Shown here one piece after another: positions 37,394 to 45,335 of a DNA stretch of 64,000 nt. The notes below the pieces were generated by a model. The model was given only the letters and a program-made list of their open reading frames with translations. It did not search any database and had not been told where the DNA came from. The stretch comes from Donghicola tyrosinivorans. GTDB taxonomy: Bacteria; Pseudomonadota; Alphaproteobacteria; Rhodobacterales; Rhodobacteraceae. Made by a program: the position numbers and the translations under genes. Within the stretch, counting starts at the first letter, position 1; each line of letters begins with the position of its first letter. The DNA lies in contig NZ_PVTQ01000004.1 in NCBI RefSeq assembly GCF_003003355.1, positions 301,244 to 365,243 of the forward strand, in the 5' to 3' direction.

Positions 37394-38038
37394 ATGCCAG
37401 ACGACCGCAACCAGAACAAAGATGCTTATGCGCTGATCCTTGATGCGATTGACTCGGGCACCTACAAACCAGGCGATCGACTTGTGGAAAGCGAACTGGC
37501 CGAGCGCTTTGGCGTGTCTCGTACCCCGATCCGTGAGGCACTGCAGCGTCTGGAGACCCAGTCTTTGCTGACCCGTGATGGGCGCTCGATGATCGTGGCG
37601 TCGTTGGACCACAACCAGTTGGCCGAACTGTATGTTGTCCGTTCCGAGCTTGAGGCGCTGGCAGCCAAGCTAGCAGCCCGACATGCTACGGAAGAAGAGA
37701 TTAACGTTCTTCGCGATATGGTCGAGAAGGACCGAGCCTTGCTGAATGATCCGGCGGCGCTGGCCCGCGCGAACCGGCGGTTCCACCGTCAGGTGCATCT
37801 GGCCTCTCATAACCGGTATCTGGTGCAGCAGTTGGATCTGGTCTACCGGACCATGGCGCTGATGGCGACGACCTCGTTGGCTGCGGAAGGGCGCAGCGAG
37901 ACTGCCTTGCAAGAGCATGACCACATTGTCACCGCGATTGAAAACGGCGATAGTGAGGCGGCGTATAAGGCGCTGAAAGCCCATATTTCCAAGGCTTTTG
38001 TCACGCGCCTCAAGTCCGACGCGGAAAACCACAGCTAA
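37394..38038 (+). CDS. GntR-family regulator, FCD type
   Basis: A 214-residue transcription factor. The N-terminal winged helix reads LESELAERFGVSRTPIREALQ-like (VESELAERFGVSRTPIREA), and the C-terminal FCD helical domain carries the metal-ligand histidines in NRRFHRQVHLASHN and the LQEHDHIVTAIENGD motif. The start MPDDRNQNK has TAGGAG upstream. The gene diverges from the HAD nucleotidase and its stop overlaps the stop of the convergent glycosyltransferase gene by four bases. FCD ligands are usually small organic acids; the target genes here are not evident. Confidence 0.92.
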   Translation: MPDDRNQNKDAYALILDAIDSGTYKPGDRLVESELAERFGVSRTPIREALQRLETQSLLTRDGRSMIVASLDHNQLAELYVVRSELEALAAKLAARHATEEEINVLRDMVEKDRALLNDPAALARANRRFHRQVHLASHNRYLVQQLDLVYRTMALMATTSLAAEGRSETALQEHDHIVTAIENGDSEAAYKALKAHISKAFVTRLKSDAENHS

Positions 38039-39903
38039 GCTTCTTTCGGGTTTACCTTAGAGATGCCGTGGGTGGTCTTGTCCCAGTAGAACGGGCTGAA
38101 AATCATCTCATAAAGGGCCTTGGCAGCGGCGACGCTGGCAAGGGGGAAGTAGAACACCATGGTCGGAATCCACGGCCAGAGGTGGCGGTGCTGTGGTCCT
38201 TTGGTGGCCAGTGCAGCACTGAACATATTCAGGACCTCGCTGCCAATGAAGACCCATGAAAGGGATGTCAGCAGACCCGCGCCCGTGGCGGCTTCAATCG
38301 GGTGATGGACACCGAAGGGGATCAGCCAGAAGGTCCATAATAGGGGTGCTAATAGGAACTGGCTGATCGTGGCCAGAAAGAATACCTGAAACCAGACGAA
38401 CCGCAGCAGCCCCAAGTCGCGCAGCAGTCTGAGCGGCGCACGCATATGGACCAGATAGGTGACCATATAGCCCTTGATCCAGCGGGATCGCTGTTTGATC
38501 CATGGCCAGAGGTGGCAGTTTGCCTCTTCCAGCGTGTGGCTGGCCAAGAGGTCTGTGCGCCAGCCGAAACGGGCCAAGCGCATGCCAAGGTCTGCATCCT
38601 CGGTCACGTTATGGGCGTCCCAGCCCCCAAGCTGTTCCAGCGCGTCGCGGCGGAAAAACAAGGTCGTGCCGCCTAGGGGCAGCGGCAGGTTCAAGCGGGC
38701 CATGCCCGGCAGGACCAGCCGGAACCAACCGGCATATTCGGCCGTAAAACAGCGGGCCAGCCAGTTTTCGCGTGGGTTGAAGTAATCAAGCACCCCTTGC
38801 AGGCAGACGACCTCTGGCGAGGTGTTAGCAAACTGGCGTGCCACTTGGCGTAGTTGCGCAGGCTCGGGCATATCCTCGGCGTCATAGATGCCGATAATCT
38901 CGCCCCGACAGAAATCCAGCGCATAGTTCAAAGCCCGCGGCTTGGTTTTGGGGTGGCCTTCGGGGACGGTGATGACCCGAAACCCGTGGGGCAATGGCCG
39001 CGCGTCCTCAAAAGCCTGACGGGTGGCGGTGTCGGCCTCTTCCAACACAAACAGCACGTCCAGCAACGCCGCAGGATAGTCAATGTCGCGCATGTGAGAG
39101 ATAAGGCGCGGCACCACCTCTGGTTCTTTATAAAGCGCGATCATGGTTGAGATACGCGGCATGTTCTTGGGCATTGGCTGAGGGGCAGGGGCTTTTCGCG
39201 GCACCAGAAAGGCCAGCGTGCAGGCGGATTTCAGCAAGGAAACCGCGCCAAGGGTCAGGATGGTCCAGCCAATCAGCAAGAGCGCGGCGCTCAGCGGGTC
39301 CAGCAGGACGATCAGCAGCCCACTTAGCAGCAGCAAAGACATGTTCGCACGGGTTCCCTGCCACCGGTCGAAGGTGCGGCAGCTGTAATCCTCGGGAACG
39401 CGGGTCTCGGCACGGCGCGCCAAAGCAGCGCCGAATAGCTGGTGCAACCGGTCCTCAATCATCTGGGGCGTGGCCAGCAGGGGGGTGATGGTCAGGGACG
39501 TGGGAAGCGCCGCTGTCACGGCCTCCAGATCATGGGGACGCGATAGGGCTACGGTCAGCGTGTCGTCGCTGCGGGACCAAGGAACTGCGCCAAGGGCAAG
39601 CCATTCGGTGGCAGGCAGCAACTCTAGCAGGTTGTCTTGGGGCGCGGGGGGGGATTGTGCCACGGGCCAACCGCACTGCTGCGCTAAGGCGGAAAGCAGC
39701 GCGTCGGGCGAGATCAATCCTTTGGCCAAGAGGATTTCACCCAAAGGTGCATCAAGGCGGGCTTGTTCTGCCAAGGCTTCGCGCAACGCCAGCGGGGTCA
39801 GATGGCCATCGTCACACAGAATCCGGCCAATCCGGCGGGGCACGGGCAATGAGGCGACTGCCGCCGCCTGTTGCCGAACTTCCGTGGCACCGTCTGTGAA
39901 CAC
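38035..39903 (-). CDS. Membrane glycosyltransferase 2 with N-terminal MshEN domain
   Basis: A 622-residue polysaccharide-synthase-like enzyme starting at GTG. Residues 23-160 resemble the GspE/MshE N-terminal domain. The two halves of the c-di-GMP-binding MshEN motif are RRIGRILCDDGHLTPLALRE and APLGEILLAKGLISPDALLS. Two helices (about 188-233) lead to a processive GT2 domain with DAED (341-344), the acceptor base in NVTEDADLG and QRSRWIKG (471-478). Three or four helices end the protein. The polymer made is unknown. It is preceded by an exact CtrA box and by a hairpin over its ribosome site. Confidence 0.9.
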   Translation of the reverse strand: MFTDGATEVRQQAAAVASLPVPRRIGRILCDDGHLTPLALREALAEQARLDAPLGEILLAKGLISPDALLSALAQQCGWPVAQSPPAPQDNLLELLPATEWLALGAVPWSRSDDTLTVALSRPHDLEAVTAALPTSLTITPLLATPQMIEDRLHQLFGAALARRAETRVPEDYSCRTFDRWQGTRANMSLLLLSGLLIVLLDPLSAALLLIGWTILTLGAVSLLKSACTLAFLVPRKAPAPQPMPKNMPRISTMIALYKEPEVVPRLISHMRDIDYPAALLDVLFVLEEADTATRQAFEDARPLPHGFRVITVPEGHPKTKPRALNYALDFCRGEIIGIYDAEDMPEPAQLRQVARQFANTSPEVVCLQGVLDYFNPRENWLARCFTAEYAGWFRLVLPGMARLNLPLPLGGTTLFFRRDALEQLGGWDAHNVTEDADLGMRLARFGWRTDLLASHTLEEANCHLWPWIKQRSRWIKGYMVTYLVHMRAPLRLLRDLGLLRFVWFQVFFLATISQFLLAPLLWTFWLIPFGVHHPIEAATGAGLLTSLSWVFIGSEVLNMFSAALATKGPQHRHLWPWIPTMVFYFPLASVAAAKALYEMIFSPFYWDKTTHGISKVNPKEA

Positions 39904-39909
39904 AAAAAT

Positions 39910-39934
39910 GCTCCCCTCGTATCACGAGGAGAGC
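39910..39934 (-). promoter_or_regulatory. Hairpin sequestering the glycosyltransferase ribosome site
   Basis: On the minus strand GCTCTCCTCGT and ACGAGGGGAGC pair at 10 of 11 positions around GAT. The 3' arm contains the Shine-Dalgarno GAGGGGAG, which lies seven bases before the GTG start. In the mRNA the stem would hide the ribosome site, a layout seen in translationally controlled leaders. It matters only if transcription starts upstream of 39934. Confidence 0.6.
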
Positions 39935-39948
39935 ATCGGTCATTTAAG

Positions 39949-39964
39949 TTAATGGGCCGTTAAC
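39949..39964. promoter_or_regulatory. CtrA box upstream of the MshEN-glycosyltransferase
   Basis: TTAATGGGCCGTTAAC is an exact match to the CtrA consensus TTAA-N7-TTAAC, in the plus-strand orientation. It lies in the 64-bp gap between carA and the glycosyltransferase gene, with 45 bases to that gene's start codon. Confidence 0.7.
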
Positions 39965-39967
39965 GGC

Positions 39968-41134
39968 TTATTGAGCTTTGCGCTCGGCCATAGCTTCGGC
40001 GAAACGCTCGAACAGGTAGAAGCTGTCCTGCGGACCGGGGCTGGCCTCGGGGTGGTGCTGGACGCTGAAGACGGGCTTGCCTTCAACCTCGATCCCGCAG
40101 TTCGAGCCGTCGAACAGCGACACATGGCTTTCCACAACGCCTGCGGGCAGGGTCTGGGTGTCAACGGTGAAGCCGTGGTTCATCGAGGTGATCTCGACCT
40201 TGCCGGTCTTTACCTCTTTCACGGGGTGGTTTGCACCGTGGTGGCCGTGGTTCATCTTGATGGTCTTGGCACCAAGGGCCAGCGCCAGCATCTGGTGGCC
40301 AAGGCAAATGCCGAAGACGGGCAGGTCCGCCTCAAGCACCTTCTTGATCGCCGGAACCGCATAGGTGCCGGTCGCTGCCGGATCGCCGGGGCCGTTCGAC
40401 AGGAAAACGCCATCGGGGTTGTGGGCCAGAATTTCTTCGGCGGTCGCGGTGGCAGGCAGAACGGTTACGTCACAGCCAGCCGAGGCGAGGCAGCGCAGGA
40501 TGTTGCGCTTGGCGCCAAAATCGACGGCAACCACTTTGTGGGCGGGTGCGGTCTGGGGCGCGTAGCCTTCGGGCCATGCCCAACGCTTTTCATCCCAGCG
40601 ATAGGATTGTGCGCAGGTCACGTCTTTGGCCAGATCCAGACCAACCAGACCTTTGAAGGCACGGGCCTTGGCAACCAGCGCCTCGATATCAAAGTTCCCT
40701 TCCGGATCGTGGGCCAAAGCAACGTGGGGCGCACCTTGCTGGCGGATCGCGCGGGTCAGGCGACGGGTGTCGATGCCACCGATCGCGATACGGCCACGCT
40801 TTTCCAGCCACGAGGACAGATCCTCGGTCGAGCGCCAGTTGCTGGGTTCGGTGGGATCCCATTTCACAACCATACCTGCCGCAACCGGATCGCCGGTTTC
40901 GTCATCCTCGGGGGTGACACCGGTGTTGCCGATATGGGGGAAGGTAAAGGTAACGATCTGACCGGCATAAGAGGGGTCGGTCATGATCTCTTGGTATCCG
41001 GTCATGGCGGTGTTGAAGCAAAGTTCCGCTTCGGTCACGCCTGTCGCACCAAACCCACGTCCGTAGAAGAGGGTTCCATCTGCAAGGGCCAGACATGCTG
41101 TCGGGCGGGCAGGGGCGTTAACACTGCTTGGCAT
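39968..41134 (-). CDS. carA: Carbamoyl-phosphate synthase small subunit
   Basis: Glutaminase subunit supplying ammonia to CarB for carbamoyl phosphate, shared by arginine and pyrimidine synthesis. The 388 residues from MPSSVNAPARP contain the N-terminal domain (CLALADGTLFYGRGFG) and a class I amidotransferase domain with the nucleophile in VFGICLGHQML and the His-Glu pair in SVQHHPEASPGP. An ATG 22 codons upstream is less likely. carB is not in the window. The gene diverges from the yqeY-like gene. Confidence 0.97.
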   Translation of the reverse strand: MPSSVNAPARPTACLALADGTLFYGRGFGATGVTEAELCFNTAMTGYQEIMTDPSYAGQIVTFTFPHIGNTGVTPEDDETGDPVAAGMVVKWDPTEPSNWRSTEDLSSWLEKRGRIAIGGIDTRRLTRAIRQQGAPHVALAHDPEGNFDIEALVAKARAFKGLVGLDLAKDVTCAQSYRWDEKRWAWPEGYAPQTAPAHKVVAVDFGAKRNILRCLASAGCDVTVLPATATAEEILAHNPDGVFLSNGPGDPAATGTYAVPAIKKVLEADLPVFGICLGHQMLALALGAKTIKMNHGHHGANHPVKEVKTGKVEITSMNHGFTVDTQTLPAGVVESHVSLFDGSNCGIEVEGKPVFSVQHHPEASPGPQDSFYLFERFAEAMAERKAQ

Positions 41135-41278
41135 CGGCTCTCTCCTTGGGGCAAAATCGGGCGAGACATAGGCCCGCTGTCCGGCAGGGTCAAGCCGCAA
41201 GGCAGTTATGGACAGCAGGTGTTAGTTGAAATATAGCCGGTGGCTTGTGCAGACCCAAGGGGATGGGAAAAAAATCTG

Positions 41279-41740
41279 ATGGAACTGCGTAAACGTATTA
41301 ACGACGCACTCAAAACAGCGATGAAGGAAAAGGCGCAAAAGCGGCTGACAACTCTTCGTCTGATCAACGCGGCGATCAAGGATCGCGAGATCGCAATGCG
41401 CGGCACCGGCGAGGAAGTCGATCTGGCGGAATCGGAAATCCAGGCGATTCTGGCCAAGATGGTCAAGCAGCGTCAGGAAAGCGCGAAAACCTACGAAGAA
41501 GGCGGCCGGTTGGATCTGGCAGAGGCAGAAAGAGACGAAATCGTCATCATTGAAGAGTTTCTGCCGCGCCAATTGTCTGATGACGAGATTTCCGGCGCGA
41601 TCGAAGACGCGATTTCCAAGTCCGAAGCCTCGTCCATTCGCGACATGGGCAAGGTCATGGCCTTCCTGAAAGAGCGTTACACCGGCCAGATGGATTTCGG
41701 TGCAGCCGGACCGCAAGTGAAAGCCCGTCTTTCGGCCTGA
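41279..41740 (+). CDS. GatB/YqeY domain protein
   Basis: A 153-residue YqeY-like protein, all helical, related to the tail domain of the GatB amidotransferase subunit. It begins MELRKRINDALKTAMKEK and carries the family marks RLINAAIKDREI, EESAKTYEEGGR-like QESAKTYEEGGRLDLAEAE, EFLPRQLSDDEI and DMGKVMAFLKERY. The family is proposed to bind tRNA or help amidation, but its role is unproven. I reject an ATG 13 codons upstream because the homology starts at MELRKR. A strong terminator follows. Confidence 0.93.
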   Translation: MELRKRINDALKTAMKEKAQKRLTTLRLINAAIKDREIAMRGTGEEVDLAESEIQAILAKMVKQRQESAKTYEEGGRLDLAEAERDEIVIIEEFLPRQLSDDEISGAIEDAISKSEASSIRDMGKVMAFLKERYTGQMDFGAAGPQVKARLSA

Positions 41741-41782
41741 ATGCCGGATTTGGCGGAAATTGCCCGCTGACGGAAAAGATTG

Positions 41783-41821
41783 AAACGGCGCGTTCCCTGC
41801 CAGGAGCGCGCCGTTTTCTTT
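41783..41821 (+). terminator. Rho-independent terminator after the YqeY gene
   Basis: AAACGGCGCG (41783-41792) and CGCGCCGTTT (41807-41816) form a perfect 10-bp stem followed by TCTTTC. Beyond it, to the RTX gene at 42015, I see nothing further. Confidence 0.85.
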
Positions 41822-42014
41822 CATCTGCGCCTCATGCGAAATTGTAATTATGTAAGTGCGATTTTCGCTGAAACTTGGCCAAAACCTGCCGATCCCCCGC
41901 AGGTTCAGGTTCAATCACGGAAAAGAGATTCGCTTTCGAGGGCCGGTGCGCGGTGCCTTGATCCGAAAACCGGCCTGATCGCTGGTGATGTGAGTGGTGG
42001 TTGCGTAAATTTTG

Positions 42015-44912
42015 TCAAACAATCCAGATGTTTTCAGCTGAAATTGCCGTGTTTCCAATCTGGACCAAAGCGGTTGCATCGCCCGCGCCGTTTCCATCGG
42101 TATCTGCGTAAAGCACGCCACTGTCGGTGTAGATACGTGTGGCTGCAGTCACCGCAGAGGCGGCTCCGGCAAATAGGGCGGCCCCCAGTTGACCGGCGGC
42201 GACGCTTAGGCCGATGACGCTGGCGTTCAACTCGATCTTGTCGCCTTGGGCCGCCGAGAAATCCATGATCCGGTCCAGCCCGTCGCTGAGCGGCGCCACA
42301 TTGAAGACGAATGTATCCGCGCCTTTCCCGCCCCAAAGCGTGTCCTGACCTGCGCCGGCTACCAGCCGGTCATCACCGCCAAAACCGGCCATGCGGTCAT
42401 CACCCGCGCCAGAGATCAGCGTGCTGGACATGTTGTTGTCCCGCAAGGTGACGCCGCTTGTGCCAGTGATTGCCAGACGCTCGATATGGACGCCGCCGCG
42501 TAGAACGTAATCGACCGAGGTCTTCAGGGTGTCAAAGCCGCCGTTTTCAGCTTCGCGCACCTGATCGGCGGCGCTGTTCACGATGAAGGTGTCATTGCCG
42601 CCGCGCCCGACTAGAACATCGTCACCATCCTGCGAGATCAGGGTATTGGCGCGGTTGTTGCCCTTCAGGGTGATGCCGTCACCAGTGGCGATCAGGCGCT
42701 CGACATGAGCATAGTGGCGCAGGGTGTAATCCACATCGGCCTCTAGCGTATCAAACCCCTGATTGGCCTTTTCGAAGATCAGATCGTTGCTGCTGTCGAT
42801 TCGATATCGGTCGTTGCCTCCGTTGCCAGCCATCCGGTCTTGGCCGTCGCCGCTCCAGAATGAATCAAAGGTGCCGGATGTCGGACCAGAGGTGGACAGC
42901 GCCGCGCTGCCTTTGACGGTCTGGATCGTGCCATTCGTGCCCGAGACCTGCCAGTAATGGGCCAGATCCGAGGTCTGCTGCGCCGTTGTCAGCGGATTGA
43001 ACGCTGTCTCGAAGATCTGTGCGTCGCTTCGTGCCCCGTGCCAGATACGTATATCGCCAATGGTGGCGCTGTCCGACATCCAGAGATTTCCGGTGGCCGA
43101 GACATTGCGACTGCCCGCCGTGTAGCTTTGTTCAAAATAGACGCGGCCATCTAGAAACAGGCTAAGCTGGCCGCTGCCCTCGTTGTACCTGATGGTAAAG
43201 CGGTGCAGGTCGCCATCCAGCAGTGTTTGCCCATAGCCGATGAACTGCCATGTCTCGCCATCGGCCCCCGAAAAGCTAAGGCCCATCCAGCCAGTCGCAT
43301 TCCGGTAGATCCCAAGGTTGCCAAAGTTGATCGTATAGGCGCTGTCGGGCAGGGCGCTTTGCTGCCACAGATATTCCAGCGTGAACGAGCCGTCACTGCC
43401 CGCCAAAGTCAGGCCGCTGCCACTGAGGCTGCTGTTTTGCGTCCGGTCCATGCTGAGCATGCCGATCGGCCCAGTGTTCAGCCCGTTGGTTTGCCCCCCG
43501 GCCACCAATAGGTCATTGCCATTGCCGCCAAACAGTCGGTCTGCGCCGTCGCCCCCCGTAAGCGTGTCGCGCCCTGCATAGCCGTAAAGCTTGTCATCGC
43601 CGTCCAGCCCGCTCAGTCGGTTGTTGGCATAGTTGCCACGGATGATGTCCTGTCCAAGTCCACCTTTCGCATGTTCGATCAGTGCGCCATAGGCGATGCC
43701 GACGTTGGCCTTATAACCCCCGATGCTTGAGAGGGTGCCCGTCGTTCCAAGGTTCAGAACCTGCTCGTTGAAAAAGCCGGATGCGTCCAGCGTATCTGCC
43801 CCGCCTGCATCCCAGATGGTCAACGACGGGGCAGTATTCTTGGCGAAATTGTAGAGGTCTCCTGCATTGCTGTTAAAGCCGTAGGTGGTGTTGCCGGTGC
43901 GAGTGGTGGTGTTAATGCCATATTCATTTTGGAAGGCCAGAATATCGGCGATCATATAGGTTTGTGGGGTGGGCGCATTCACCCCTGCATCATCCGCAGA
44001 AAAATAACTGCTGATCGAAAATAATTCAGTGTCCTGAACGATTTGCGCGCCGTTCTGATAGTCTCCAAAGACGCCGCTGGTGATGGCGTAATTGCCAGGA
44101 TGGGTCAAGCCCAAGGCGTGACCTATCTCGTGCTGGATGGCGGCGATGCTGGTGCCGGTGTTGTCATTGATCCATAGATCGCCGCCAACCGCCAAGGGGG
44201 TTGGCAGGGTGCCGTATCCGGCCACGCCGTTCCCTGCCACGTAGTAGTTCGCCATCAAGATCGTGGCGTCATTGGTGTAGCCTGTGGGGTTGATGGCGTT
44301 GAACGCGATGTTCGCCACTTCGGACACAAAATTCAGCTGGCTCAGGGCTTCGACCTTTTGGGCGGCGCCAAATCGGCTGAAGTTCTGGACCGACCCGTCT
44401 GATGTGCTGCGAAAGCCCACGGTCACTGTGGTCGTTGTGCCCGCTGGAACCTTTTGGACATCGGCCCAACTGGTTTCATAGCTGTCCACACCGGCCAGCA
44501 TCTGTGCATCGGCTGACACTTTGGTGCCTTGGGTGGCGGCAATCCCGTAGCTGCCCGTTTTGCCCCCAGCGTCTTTCGCGGCAAGGTAGTAGGTGCCGCT
44601 GACCGGCGCGGTGAAGGTCAGGCCCGCATTGGTGCCGGAAAAGCTGTTGTCATCCTGCGCCACAAGGATGGTGCCATTGGCACGGTAAACGCTCAGAAAC
44701 GGGTCCGCCAAAGGGTCAGAACCGATGCCAACAAGGCCGAAACTGTAGGTAACGCCAGCGGTTAGTTCGACTTTGTACCAATCCTGATCGGAGCTGCCGG
44801 AAATGTTGCCGTGGGCAACAGTTCCCAAGCGAAGCACTGCGCTGGTGGCGCTGGTCGCAGGAAGATCATTGCCTTCGGTATATGAGACAGAAGCGAACTG
44901 AGTGATGGACAT
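42015..44912 (-). CDS. RTX metalloprotease (serralysin-like) with pre-peptidase and LamG-like domains
   Basis: A 965-residue secreted protein, probably exported by a type I system since no signal peptide is present. Order: a pre-peptidase (PPC) beta domain at 25-128, a metzincin domain with HEIGHALGLTH (261-271), RTX nonapeptides (about 430-473), a LamG-like concanavalin domain (about 490-670), then more Ca-binding repeats (GGNDRYRID, GGNDTFIVN, GGKGADTFVFN) and a C-terminal ELNASVI-type tail. The Met-turn normally read as S-I-M-S-Y is SISSY, with Ser301 in place of Met. The exporter genes are not in the window. Likely Ca-dependent, acting outside the cell. Confidence 0.9.
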   Translation of the reverse strand: MSITQFASVSYTEGNDLPATSATSAVLRLGTVAHGNISGSSDQDWYKVELTAGVTYSFGLVGIGSDPLADPFLSVYRANGTILVAQDDNSFSGTNAGLTFTAPVSGTYYLAAKDAGGKTGSYGIAATQGTKVSADAQMLAGVDSYETSWADVQKVPAGTTTTVTVGFRSTSDGSVQNFSRFGAAQKVEALSQLNFVSEVANIAFNAINPTGYTNDATILMANYYVAGNGVAGYGTLPTPLAVGGDLWINDNTGTSIAAIQHEIGHALGLTHPGNYAITSGVFGDYQNGAQIVQDTELFSISSYFSADDAGVNAPTPQTYMIADILAFQNEYGINTTTRTGNTTYGFNSNAGDLYNFAKNTAPSLTIWDAGGADTLDASGFFNEQVLNLGTTGTLSSIGGYKANVGIAYGALIEHAKGGLGQDIIRGNYANNRLSGLDGDDKLYGYAGRDTLTGGDGADRLFGGNGNDLLVAGGQTNGLNTGPIGMLSMDRTQNSSLSGSGLTLAGSDGSFTLEYLWQQSALPDSAYTINFGNLGIYRNATGWMGLSFSGADGETWQFIGYGQTLLDGDLHRFTIRYNEGSGQLSLFLDGRVYFEQSYTAGSRNVSATGNLWMSDSATIGDIRIWHGARSDAQIFETAFNPLTTAQQTSDLAHYWQVSGTNGTIQTVKGSAALSTSGPTSGTFDSFWSGDGQDRMAGNGGNDRYRIDSSNDLIFEKANQGFDTLEADVDYTLRHYAHVERLIATGDGITLKGNNRANTLISQDGDDVLVGRGGNDTFIVNSAADQVREAENGGFDTLKTSVDYVLRGGVHIERLAITGTSGVTLRDNNMSSTLISGAGDDRMAGFGGDDRLVAGAGQDTLWGGKGADTFVFNVAPLSDGLDRIMDFSAAQGDKIELNASVIGLSVAAGQLGAALFAGAASAVTAATRIYTDSGVLYADTDGNGAGDATALVQIGNTAISAENIWIV

Positions 44913-45218
44913 GGCATTTACCCTATGGCTGCCTGCCTAGAGGCGTAAATCGCGCATAGGTTGTCAATCTGGTAGAGGAGAACGCCCCTAAAATCGGCAG
45001 AAAAACAGCGCGCCTGCCCTTGGGATATGGGCGGAAATATGCGCTTTCAGGGTCGCTCAACTGGGTAATAAGTCTTGGGGGTTACGCCGGAAATAGAGCC
45101 GGCCAAAGCCGCAAGCGCGGGTGTCGAATCGACGGCGAGACCTGTTGAACAGGCTTGCGCGTCGCCGGGCTAATCATATCGGATTACGCCGTTCGGAGGA
45201 TCAATCAGAGGGGGAGTT
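44913..45218. other. Intergenic region rich in short inverted repeats
   Basis: No gene is evident in these 306 bases between the RTX gene and tRNA-Gly. Several small stems cluster at 45079-45190. GCCGG and CCGGC occur near 45086-45104. CCTGT and ACAGG are nested inside CGGCGA and TCGCCG near 45131-45165, and TAATC and GATTA occur near 45171-45186. I do not recognise SRP RNA, 6S RNA, tmRNA or RNase P. It could be a structured trailer or an unknown small RNA. Confidence 0.45.
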
Positions 45219-45292
45219 TGGAGCGGGTGAAGGGAATCGAACCCTCGTATTCAGCTTGGGAAGCTGCTGCTCTACCATTGAGCTACACCCGC
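45219..45292 (-). tRNA. tRNA-Gly (anticodon CCC)
   Basis: The 74-base gene folds as a cloverleaf. Acceptor GCGGGTG pairs with CACCCGC, D arm is GCTC-AATGGTA-GAGC, anticodon loop is TTCCCAA, and T arm is GAGGG-TTCGATT-CCCTT. T and CCA follow, so CCA is encoded. The anticodon CCC reads GGG. The outermost pair of the anticodon stem is a G-A mismatch. It is very like E. coli tRNA-Gly(CCC). It lies between the RTX gene and the ASKHA gene on the same strand. Confidence 0.96.
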
Positions 45293-45335
45293 ATATGAGG
45301 CCGAAATACGTCTGCTTTCCGGCCCCGTCAAGACT

